Of a DNA stretch of 20,914 nucleotides, positions 1 to 11,159 are shown piece after piece. The DNA lies in assembly GCF_000485595.1 (NCBI RefSeq), contig NW_014577358.1, positions 220,044-240,957 on the forward strand. The letters are read 5' to 3'. The translations under genes were made by a program, and so were the position numbers. The notes below the pieces were generated by a model. That model was not told the DNA's origin, searched no databases, and was given only the letters and a program-made list of their open reading frames with translations. Source of the stretch: Priapulus caudatus. Its lineage: Eukaryota > Priapulida > Priapulimorpha > Priapulimorphida > Priapulidae. How positions within the stretch are numbered: the first letter of the stretch is position 1; every line of letters starts with the position of its first letter.

Positions 1-225
1 TCGCAGTCAGTGTGCATAGTGACGGGTTGGGTCCGGGATTAAGCTTTTGCCATGGTTATTTGTAATAGTATGTATTACATATAGTATACATGTAGTATAG
101 TAAAAGTAATAGTAAATAATATAAGTAAAACATAATAGTATAATAATTGCTAATAGGCTATATGTATAAATATATAAAAAAACTAAATATATGACTAAAT
201 ATATAAATAAACCAATTTAACTGAA

Positions 226-266
<41 letters not shown>

Positions 267-516
267 TGTTATATATGTATGTTTTTATATATGTACATAG
301 AATATCCTACTATTTTTATTATATATATATATATATACATATATATATTATATTATATTATCATTATGATTATATATTTTATCATTATTTATTCATGCAT
401 CATAGGAGTACGTATTATTTTCACCCCAGTCCATCAATCTACAATTATTGACAAATCATGAGTTCAGACCCTTTCACTGCTCACTAACAGGACGCATCCC
501 CCTCACCTACTTACAG
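1..516. other. AT-rich intronic stretch upstream of the first NWD exon
   Basis: No exon is recognisable here. The stretch is AT-rich with runs of ATA trinucleotides (about 228-266, thirteen copies) and TA dinucleotides (about 325-352). Small hydrophobic open frames at 266-461 arise from that simple sequence. The opening bases (GGGTTGGGTCCGGG, about 25-38) resemble the G-rich repeat at 4278-4356. Confidence 0.6.
228..266. repeat. (ATA)n microsatellite
   Basis: About thirteen uninterrupted ATA units lie in the intron ahead of the first visible exon. No coding role. Confidence 0.95.
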
Positions 517-705
517 GAACCGTTTGGCGAGATCATGCGGAGACTTCCGGGTGACCGGACGTTGATCATCCTGGTGGACGGGATCGACGAGTGTCGGCCG
601 TACGACGACATCCGGGGCGTTGACTGGGTTCCCGTCACACTGCCGACCAATGTCAAGGTCATCGTCACCGTCGGCGATGACACGAGCTGCATGGCCGAGC
701 TTCAG
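517..705 (+). CDS. NWD-like exon A: NACHT Walker B segment
   Basis: The 63 codons are in phase 0 at both ends. The acceptor is a CCCCCTCACCTACTTACAG-type tract ending at 516, with a CTAAC branch-point-like sequence at about 484-488; the donor is CTTCAG/GTAGGG at 705/706. Residues 16-25 read LIILVDGIDE, the hydrophobic strand plus acidic pair of Walker B. Residues about 44-55 (LPTNVKVIVTVG) fit the following strand with the sensor position. The ATG at 448 upstream is in frame but lies in the intron and is not the start. Confidence 0.87.
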
Positions 706-3700
706 GTAGGGTTCTCGTAGAGACGGGGATTGTATATAATATTGTTATATAATAGTATATCCCGTTACTGTTCACGTTAGCTGTGGTGTTTTATACGTTT
801 ATAGTTGATGTTGTTTACGTTATTGCTTACGTCATTGTTCACGATATTGTTCACGTTAGCTGTGGTGTTTTATTGTTGATGTTGTTTGCGAGTGTGTTTA
901 TGTTATTGTCTTATTGTTTATTTTAGCTGTGGTGTTTTATTGATGATGTTGTGTACATTTTTGTTTACGTTACTGTTCACGTTAGCTGCGGTGTTTTATT
1001 GTTGGTGTTTTCTGCAAGTGTGCTTATGTTATTGTCTTATTGTTTACGTTAGCTGTGGTATTTTAGTGTTGATCTTGTTTGCGAGTGATATTGTTATTGT
1101 TTACTTTAGCTGTGGTGTTTTATTGATGATGTTGTTTGCGAGTGATATTGTTATTGTTTATTTGTTTATGTTAGCTGCTGCGTTTTATTGTTGATGTTAT
1201 TTGCGTGTGTTTATGTTATTGTTTACGTTAGTTGTACTATTTGATTGTTGATGTTGTTTGCGAGTGTTTATATCATTGTTTATATTATGGCACGGAGAAG
1301 AGTCGTGTTGATTTTGGTAGAGGTTACTGATGTCTGTTCTTCGTACAGCAGAAAGTATCCTTGTACCTTAAGTTACGCCCAATATATGCTTTAATGTACG
1401 TTATTGTGCCACCGCAATGGCTGTCGACTTCTACTATAATGTAAGAGTAATGGCGGTTGACTTCTACTACGATGTAAGAGTAATGGCGGTTGACTTCTAC
1501 TACGATGTAAGAGTAATAGCGGTTGACTTCTACTATGATGTAAGAATAATGGCGGTTGACTTCTACTATGATGTAAGAGTAATGGCGGTTGACTTCTACT
1601 ATGATGTAAGAGTAATTGCGGTTGACTTCTACTACGATGTAAGAGTAATGGCTGTTGACTTCTACTATGATGTAAGAGTAATGGCGGTTGACTTCTACTA
1701 TGATGTAAGAGTAATGGCTGTTGACTTCTACTACAATGTAAGAGTAATGGCTGTTGACTTCTACTATGATGTAAGAGTAATGGCGGTTGACTTTTACTAT
1801 AGCGTAGGAGTCATTGCTGTTTTGTTTACATCTAACACGGTTGACTAGAAGTGGCTATCTAGCTGTTCACTGCTATGGTGTAGCAGCAATGTCTACGTGT
1901 TGCGTCGTGTTGTGTTGCAGCAGCTACGGATGTTGACATCCAGTACGGTGCAGCTGCTAGCTGTAGCTGTTGTTCTCGTTCTCAATTCGCTGTAACGGAG
2001 ATGACCATTTACCTATACATTGATGAGAACCAGTAATACGTCGTGCCAGCAGTAGTACCAACAGTACCAGCACAGTAATGTAAATACGAAATATATTATA
2101 TGGCGCAACACTACATCACACAGTGCTAATATACTTGCTGATGCATCTGTAATGTTCTTTGATCTTGCACTATATTTCTTCGGAGGTAAACGATCGAAAA
2201 AAGCATTAGAACAACCATTAGAGCAACAGCACACAATGGCCAGCCTTTTAGGGCCAGCCACGAAATGCGCAACAGGAATTAGCACCCGAGTAGTCAGTCA
2301 GTCGCACGCCAAAACCGCACCGATTGCTAACCGATGCTTCCTTCTAATGGACCGTTTTTCTCCAATCTAAATTTTAACCCCACCGACTCATTTTCTCTCG
2401 TTTTTTTGCGTTTCGCCTCTTGCAGAATCGTTTTTCCGATGCCGCCTGCTACTATCAGATGCCGCCCGTCACCCAGCAGGTCGCTGAGTCCGTGTTTCGA
2501 ACTGTCGCGCAGGCGTGCGGTCGAACGATCAGCGACAAGCGCGCCGACGAAACCCTGGCGGCCGTGCGCGCCTGCACGTCGCCGCTGCACGTGCAGCTGC
2601 TGTCGCGGCTCGCGTGCGTCTCCCGCGACGACGACGTCGCTCGCTGCGTCGGCGGGACCCTCGACGAGCAGATCGTGAAGGCGATCGACGACGCGGGGCG
2701 GAACGCGGCGAGTGCGTCGCTCCTGCGTCATGCGCTCGGCTACCTGCTATTGGCGCGCGACGGCGTCTCGCACGCCGAGCTGCTCGACCTGCTGTCGTGT
2801 GATAACACCGCCCTGGACTCTGTCGCCGCCGCCGCCGCCGCCGACCCGGCCGTGCGTCGCTTCCCGCCGCTGCTGTGGGCGCGCCTCGCCGCCGCTCTTG
2901 AGCCCTACCTACTGACGAACGTCATCGGCGGTCGACAGCTGCTGCGGTTGCGGCATCGCAGCATGGCCGACCTGCTGCGCGCGAGGCATGCCGCCGACGA
3001 CGTCGATCTAAACGCGCCGCTGCGCGAGTACTTCAGCGGCAGGTGGGCGAACGGCGCGGAGAAGCCGGCGGCGGCGGCGGGCAAGAAGAAGGGCACCGGG
3101 AGCGACCGCTGCGTCGCCGCGCAGCCGGAGAAGTTTGCCGACAGCGTCTACAATAGTCGCCGACTGACTGAATTACCTCACGCAGCGCACGCCTGCGCTT
3201 CTGACGACGCCAGCGCCGCTGAATACCTGTTTGATGTGAACTGGCTTCTTGCCAAGCTGCACGGCTGTGACGTACATCAGGTAATGCGATGCTGCTGCTG
3301 TTGTTTTTTATTAGTAGTAAAAAACAAGTAAAAACAAAACAAAGTAACAACGAAGGATTTAATTATTGGCGCGACGTCCGCGCACGGGAAGTAGCGTGGA
3401 GCACGGAACGACGGTTACACGTCGTGACGATGTTGTTAGTTAATAATCATTAAATAATTTAACGTTCAGCAAATGATGTGTTATAACTAACGATTAACTG
3501 TAACTGTTCGGTGTAACTATTAATAGTCTGATTACCTACAAAAGTTTATTGCAAAAGTGATTATGATAGCGGATTGATTAAATGTTGAACTTACTTTTTA
3601 TATCAAGAGCGCATAAACTGCACAAGTTTTTTTTATATTAAGAGTGCATAAACACGTGATAAATAGTTTATGCGATCTTGGTTGTGTCTATTATCAGTAT

Positions 3701-6700
3701 GACGTTCTTGCTATATATAAGATGTTTAAATGTCTGTAATAGACATGGCGCAGTAGGCAAGCGTCTTGAGCTATCACATTCGCCGTAGGTTTTTACCAGA
3801 ACATACTCCCAGCGTATTTGGCAGCAGTAGTAGTGCACCTACCTACGGAATTATGGCGTGTGAGAGCCACTTAGCTAGTTGATTGTTTTTCCGATGGCGA
3901 CGTTAGTATAAACACGCAAGCGCACATTTCGTGGCAACGCATCTACGATTTTCTGAAAAAGTGTTATGCCATCGTTTTTAAATGGCGTTAAATAATCGAC
4001 AACACGCGTTTTTCGCGCTTATTTTGCAGGTTATTATTCATTTTTATAGAATTTAACGTGACAGATAGAGGCGGAATCAGAAATATTGGACAATGGAGGT
4101 TAATCGTAATAGTTAGCGTTAAATGATGCAAAATAAGGTCACCGTGTTGGTTAGAAATGTTTCAAAACTAATAAAAGCTTAAGATTTTAACGAAAACCAT
4201 GAGAAAACGATTTAGTAAGACCGATTCACAAGACAAACTCAAAGGCGACAACATGAATTGCATGGTGTAATAAAAGATTTAGGGTGGGTCCCGGGGGTGG
4301 GGCGCGTCATCGAGGGTGGGTCCCGTGGGTGGGACGAGTGATCGCGGTTGGGTCCGGCACATCGTAAAGAGCAATGATCTCGCTTATAACTTTTGGATCG
4401 CTTGTTTAGCGAGGACGGTCCAATTATGCACATTATAGTAGCACCACATGTATAAACTGGAGCAGGGCTCTGGAATGACATCTCTTTGACACAAATGACA
4501 ACATTTACTAAAACCATTCTTTCACATTAAAGTCTACGGAAACGGAGATATATGATTAAAACTTTCGAATTAATATAACGTGCAAAAAAAACGACATATG
4601 ATTACGCTTTTTATAGCACTATTAATTGTACGGAAACAGATTACACCAGCTGCTATCAAAAAATTGTGTAGAAAACCCGAGATATGTTTCTAGCACTATA
4701 TCATATTGCTCTAGCACTATAGCATAATTATTATTATATACGGAAACCGATACGATTATATACGAGATACGTACTAAAAGCTTTCTCCCGGTATGGTGTG
4801 CGCCATGAAAGCCGTGATACAAAACACACGATATGATTACAACCTTCTATTATCGCTATCGGTCATGTGAAAACCGAGATACGATTAAAGAAAGATTTCC
4901 ATGACGTGCACTCGGGGAAAATAACCCGACGCGCGAAAAAAAGATCGCGCCAACTGTCGTCATGTGCGCGTTTCATCATCGTTTTCCAGGTCATCCAGGA
5001 TGTGATGTTGGCCATTGCCAAGGCTCACGGGGACCAAGACCTGCAGCTTCTCCTTGAGGTTCTGCGGCTTTCCTCTCACGCGCTCGAGAACGACCCGTCG
5101 CAGCTGTTCGTGCAGCTCGGCATCCGCCTGAACAAGCTCATGTCGGACAGTGCGGACGCCGCGTATCCGCGCATGCGCAAACTCTACGAGGCCGTGACCG
5201 CCGAAGATCGCGACTACTTCGAGCCGTCGGCGCTCGAGTGCCTGTTGTCGCCGCGCGCCGACACTGCTGCCGACGACACTGCCGCCGCCGCTGCCGCCGA
5301 CGGCAAACGCGGCGTCGTCGTGTCGAGCATCTATCGCCTCAAGGCGACCAATAAATTCATGGTGTGCTTGCTGTACGAGCGCGGTGAGATTCACGTGTGG
5401 GACATGCACGCGTGCGCCGTCGTCCGCACACTGCGCGGCCTGAGCGCACCGCGCGACACCAAGTTCATTGATGACTTGAAGGCGGTCGTGCTGTGCAATC
5501 GCGAGCTGAAGATCTACAATCTGGACACGGGCGAGATGGAGGTGAAGCTGAAGGGCATCATGAATCAGAAGATGCCCTTCTACGAACTGCACGACCAGAA
5601 CCACGTCGTGTCGATGTCGCGCAATCGCATGTACATACACGTCATACAGATATCGACGGGCGACACGCAGTCGACGTTCAAGGCTGGCGAAGACAGGTGC
5701 GTGCCGACGCAGGGGGGTCGTCGTCCCCGTCCGCGCTTGGGGGGGGGCTGTATGTGTATATACCCCGAGTATATATATATATATATATCAGGGGTTAATA
5801 ATGACTAATTTGGACTAATTTTTCTAATTTTTCTAATTTCAATTTTTCAATTTTTCAATTCAAATTTGTCAAATTCAAATTTGTCAAAATTTTGACAATT
5901 TTGACAAATTTGTCATTATTAACCCCTGATATATATGTATATATATATATATATATGTGTGTATATTATATACATAATACCCATGAGAAGGTTGGGGGAG
6001 ACGGTTGCACGATTTTGTGACTCGGCTGGGTTATGGCGCTGGGGGAGGGGCTGGGGCAGTTGTCAGGCAACGTGCGGGGTGTGGGTATGAGGCGCGTGTT
6101 TCACGAGTGTCTGGACTATGATTTACACACTTGGTGTAATATACATTGCATTTTTTGGCTTTTTTGTTCTCTCTAAAGTCTAGGGGGTGGTGCAGTTGTC
6201 AGGCAACGTGCGGGGTGTGGGTATGAGGCGCGTGTTTCACGGGTGTCTGGACTATGATTTACAGACTTGGTTTAGTGTAATATACATTTTTTTTAGTTTC
6301 ATTTAGTTCTCTCCTAAGTCTAGGGGATAGGCAGCTATCTCTCGCTCCCCCCCCCTCCCCTTAACCCGGCTGGCTATGCGCAAGATTATACCTCCTTCAC
6401 CCGAGGCATTTTCCCCTGCGAAACTCAGTTATCCCCTCGTCTTCCTTGCGACGAATTGATTTCTGAGCTGTCCCGTTCGCAACCCCGTTTTTTTCTCCAG
6501 TCGTCGTAAATCCGTCCGCTGATCTTAACCAGCGGTTAATGTCTGTACATTAAGTTGCCGCTAGGCACTTGCAGTGCCGGGTAAGCCCGTGGCGATATCT
6601 GCTAAGCTTGTACATCGTGAGATATGACTTCGGGTCGGAAAAATAACACCTTGCCGCCTACACTTATGAGCACAAAAGAGGCGGAGTATGTTTTAGCGTG

Positions 6701-9231
6701 CTGTATCTCGTACGTAAATTTTGTAGCCCGCCCTATGGAGAAGCTATGGATGCGGCTACAGATGCCAGCGGCAACCTATATACTTCTACGTTTGTTTTCC
6801 AAATTAGCCCGATTAGCTTCCCACTCTTCTATTTCTTCTCGTCTCGCTCGGTCTTCGTTTTATTCTCTTCCTCACTTCACTCCCTGTTCGTTACATTATC
6901 TTGTCCATCTTCCGCTTCTACTCACTTCGCTCGGTCTTTATTTCGTTCTCTTCTCACTTTTCCGTTTCTTCTCACATCACCAGATCTTCGTTTTATTCTC
7001 TTGTCACTCTTCGACTTCTACTCGCTTCCTTACTTCGCTCGCTGTTCGTTTTATGCTCTTCCCACTATTCCATTATTTCTCATTCCACTCGCTGTTCGTT
7101 TCATTCTCGGCTCACCTCACTCGCTCTTGCTTTATTTCCCGCACCCCTCGTTCAGTTCAGATCGCTCTCTGATGCTCACGCTCTGAATTTCCCCCACAGA
7201 TTCCTGAACTCGTTGACGGTCAGTTCGAACGGCCATTACCTGGTCTGCGGCGACGAGACGCAGAAACCGACGCCGCTGCTTGTGTGGGACCTGAACAACC
7301 GCAAGCTGATCTACGACCTGCGCATCAACAACCACGAGTTTCAGACGAAGATGCTGACGGTCAGCAGCGACGGACATTTTGTCGTCTGCGCATGCAAGGT
7401 ACGAACCTCGTAGCACTGCGCCCCGTCTCTGGAGTATCTTCCCCGCCCCCCATTGTCGCCTCCTCCTCGGATCACTCTCCGTCTCTGGAGTATCTTCCCC
7501 CGCCCCCTATTGTCGCCTACCCCTCGGAGCACTCTCCGTCTCTGGAGTACCTTCCCCCGCCCCCTATTGTCGCCTCCCCTTTGGAGCACTCTCCGTCTCT
7601 GGAGTACCTTTCCCCGCCCCTTATTGTCGCCTACCCCTCGGAGCCTCGGAGCACTGCGCCCCGTGCACGTTGACGCCTACCTCTAGATCTCTAACCGCGC
7701 GCGTTCTCTACCTGTTTCTCTGGCGCCAGCGTCTGCCTCTATGCCGCCGTTCGTTGTCACCCTTTTATCTTACCGCATCGATTGGTAAGCTCGTCAGAGC
7801 AACATGGCGGTAGCACGTAACTAAGATGGTGGTGGCAGTGCGATGGATCTACGTCGCACAATGACGGTCCACGTTTCTGTGGGCGCGTCTAATAAGCTAG
7901 ATTCATCAACCACTGATGTTATGACGCATGATGAGCTGTTATGGTGAAACTATAGCCCAGACAACTTACGTAGAACACATTCATAGAAATTCGTAAGCTC
8001 GGTATAGAGGTAGGGCGCTAGGGTACAAATTAGTAACATACGTTAAGTTACTAATGTTCTAGCGTAAAAAAAAGTTCTATGTGTCAGCCACTGCCTCTCT
8101 GGACGTGTATTGCCTGAAGGCGCTGATAAGTCTAGTATGTGAGGCGTGAAATGGCTGTGGATTGAAAGTATGAGCAACGATAATTTTGTCATCTTTGTGA
8201 TTCTCTGTGTAATTTCTGGCACAGCGTGTTGCGTGATCTCTATAGTAATTACAATGAGCAGCGGAAACGCCCTCATTTTTCACCGCGAATTTCGTTTTGC
8301 CGCCGATTTAATTTAATTGAGCCTCTTGGTTTTTGCCTTGCTTTGGTAGCTAGAACAAATCTAAAAGGAAATTTAGTGCGAAATTGATATATGACATATT
8401 TACAAAGAACCCCGAATGGTCGAAGTAGTAACTGTACACTGAGAGTTGAGGGACCCCTTGTGTACCCACCTGTTTCTCCGTGCCTGCGTCTGTGCTGTGC
8501 ACACCAAGTCAGCATTACGGCAAAGCAAGCAAAACGGGTGTTTGGGAAATTCGTGCTTCAGATCCCCCACGCAAACGATGAAGACGTATTGATTCTCTTA
8601 GATTATAGCATATCGATGATCGTGTAGCAAAATGCCAAAGTACAGAAATGCGTCTTTTTTTCATCTTGGCAGCCATTATCTACAAAAGAAAAGAACTTTT
8701 TAAATTGCATAGTTTTATTAATAGTTGCGAGATGCACCGTGAAACCTGTCGTCGTCGTGATTTGCGTCTCGCATTCTCGTCTGCTCTGCCTCGCACAGCG
8801 TGCAACCTATACGTCTGTGCTAGCAGCGCAAAGCGTCGACACATGTTGTTGCTTAGTTATTGATGTGCACGCACTCCTCACGCGACATCGCGTGTAAGCC
8901 GAATTATATAACAGCACGAACCAATGCAAAACGCACGACAAAAAGCAGACAGGAGTAAGTAGTTAGAATGTATCTGTCGGTTTTCGGTGACTGATGTTTT
9001 TTTCTGTTAAGTTCTAGTATTAAGTTGGACGTGAAAGTATTATGACTGTACTCTACGAAATCCCAGAAAGTTTAGTTGAAATTCAAATTTCGAGATCTAA
9101 ATAAGCTTTGTCACTCATCAACTATCGCATTATAATAGGGATGAGCTATGCTCAAAATTCGATTTTCCGCTTGAATTTTTCGGTCTCTGTCCACAAAACT
9201 ATACTATCCTTTCGTATATACTCTATATAAA

Positions 9232-9267
<36 letters not shown>

Positions 9268-10301
9268 CGTGCGTGCGTGTGTATAATTACTAAAATGTCA
9301 ATGAAAACCTGACGTATTATTCAACATCTTCCTTGCAGGAGGTCATATCAGAAGATGCGATCAATAACGTTGTGATATACGATCTGACTACCGGAACCGT
9401 TTTCAAAAAATGGAAGCCGGGATACAACACAACGGCGATCGCCATTTCCTCGGAGGCCGACTGGGTGACCACTGCTCTCGACAACGGAAACATATTGCTG
9501 TGGGATCTGACCACCGGCACCTGCAAGTACGTAACCGACTCTGGCACTCCCTCCGGTTAATCCTTCACTAACTACTAACGCGCTTATACTGCCGACTCAC
9601 TACATAATAACCTCGTTAGAATGGATGTCTAGACATGATATACTAGTTAGACACTATAGGTTAGACTCTGTAGTTAGGTGTCTATATATTTCTATGGAGG
9701 ATAAGCCCAGTGGTACGTCTCTTGTCCGGTAGAGGGTCAGCATTGTAGCATCGATAGTAGGATCAAAAAACACGTTTCCATTCACCTCTCGTTTTATTTG
9801 TGATTCGATTCACTTCCGGTCGGTATTTATTTAAGATTTCACACACGGGGTGGCAAACTTCCAGGAATTATTTACAAAGCCACTAGTTCGCAATGTTCAT
9901 GCAGATATTTTTTTGCATTCCAGTATCGATTTACAATGCCACTAGTTCGTGACGATCATATAGATATTTTTTTGTATTCCATAAATGATTTTCAATGCGA
10001 CTAGTTCGTGATGATTATGCAGATATTTCTTTGCATTCCAGGAATTAATGATTTACGATGCGACTAGTTCGTGATGATTATGCAGATATTTTTTTGCGTT
10101 CCAGGAATGATTTACGATGTGACTATTGTTCGCGACGATGATGATGTTTTTTTCTGCAGGTTCACGATGAAGGGTCATTATAGCGCCGTGGATAACCTGA
10201 TCGCCTCCACGGATGGATCGCGACTGCTTTCCTACGACTCGACGGGTTTCGACAGAAGCGTCCGGCTCTGGGATCTGAATACAGGTAATGGATGAACATA
10301 C

Positions 10302-10334
<33 letters not shown>

Positions 10335-11109
10335 CTGTGCTGTGGATGTGTAGTGTGTGTGTGTGTGTGTGTGTGCACCATGCTTATGTGACTGTTGGTG
10401 TGTGTCGTGTTGTGTGTGTGTGTGTGACATTGCTAGGCCCCGCTCAAAGAAAATAGTAACAGCACAAGATCGAAAGGACGCTGGCAAAGGACTGTGCCAA
10501 AGCAGCAACACTGTGTAGCTGTTGTGTGTGTCGGTGTGCTTTGTGTGCTGGGCTATAGTGGTTGGTGTTCGCGCCGTACCCCGTGCTGCGTAGTGTTGTT
10601 GGCGTGTGCCGCTGCCTATATGCAGTGCGTGACAAGTGCGTGCGTGTGCTGCGTGGCGTGCGTGTACAGACCGACCCACGTGTCTGCTGTGTGGTGTGCG
10701 TTGCGTGGTCGTACCGCGTGTGCTCGCGCGTACCCGCTGCTTGCAGTGTGCTGTGCCGTGTGTCCGTTGCTTATGTGCGTGCCGTGCGTGCTCAATGGGA
10801 ACACTGGTGTGTGCTGTGTGTCGTGGTGTGTTTGCTAGTGTGTGCCGCTGTGTGTGTGTGTCTGCCTCGGGGTACGTCGGTGCCCGTCGAATCGCGTCGT
10901 GCGTGTGCGTGTGACTGCGTGTGCGTCGTGCGTGTGCGGTTTGCGTGCTGCGTTGTGCGTCGTGTGCCGCTGTGCGTTGTGCCGTAGCTGCGTGTTGCGT
11001 CCTTGCGTCGTGCGGTTGCGTCCGGGGGATGCTGATGTTGGGTCGTGTGTGGTGCCGTGTGTGGTGTCGTGCGTGTGTACTGTTTCGTCTTGCGTGTGCG
11101 TGTGCGTGT

Positions 11110-11159
<50 letters not shown>

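Larger units (their letters stand above)
3281..4989. other. Intron between exons B and C
   Basis: AT-rich in most places. It contains short direct and inverted copies of AAGAGYGCATAAAC (about 3605-3618, 3640-3653 and inverted at about 3667-3680), a tRNA-like box A at 3746-3757, a G-rich repeat at 4278-4356, and a diffuse repeated motif at 4536-4886. No coding exon is needed because exons B and C join cleanly in phase 0. Confidence 0.6.
5697..7199. other. Intron between exons C and D
   Basis: It contains TA-rich tracts, a 140 bp MITE-like foldback (5789-5928), a tandem 136 bp duplication (6056-6327), about 450 bases without recognised content (6340-6790) and a pyrimidine-rich degenerate repeat leading to the acceptor (6817-7199). 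Open frames at 6624-7186 come from that low-complexity sequence. Confidence 0.65.
7399..9338. other. Intron between exons D and E
   Basis: It begins with a 57 bp tandem array (7406-7665) and ends with a GT-rich microsatellite (9233-9282) 56 bases before the acceptor. The roughly 1500 bases between (7670-9230) show no recognisable exon, RNA gene or element; short open frames on both strands there carry no known motif. Confidence 0.6.

Noticed and set aside
4960-5640. 226-codon minus-strand open frame
   Set aside because: It is the antisense shadow of the GC-rich exon C, whose WD homology and splice chain are on the + strand.
6624-7186. Ser/Phe/Leu-rich open frames resembling membrane proteins
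   Set aside because: They lie in the pyrimidine-rich intronic repeat; the hydrophobicity follows from T-rich codons.
7284-7813. Pro/Ser-rich open frames with a 19-residue repeat
   Set aside because: They derive from the 57 bp intronic array; the exon D frame ends at TAG 7411-7413, so they are not an extension of the NWD protein.
9685-9760. AAGCCCAGTGG resembling a tRNA/SINE box A
   Set aside because: No box B at the right spacing and no foldable arms; too weak to call.
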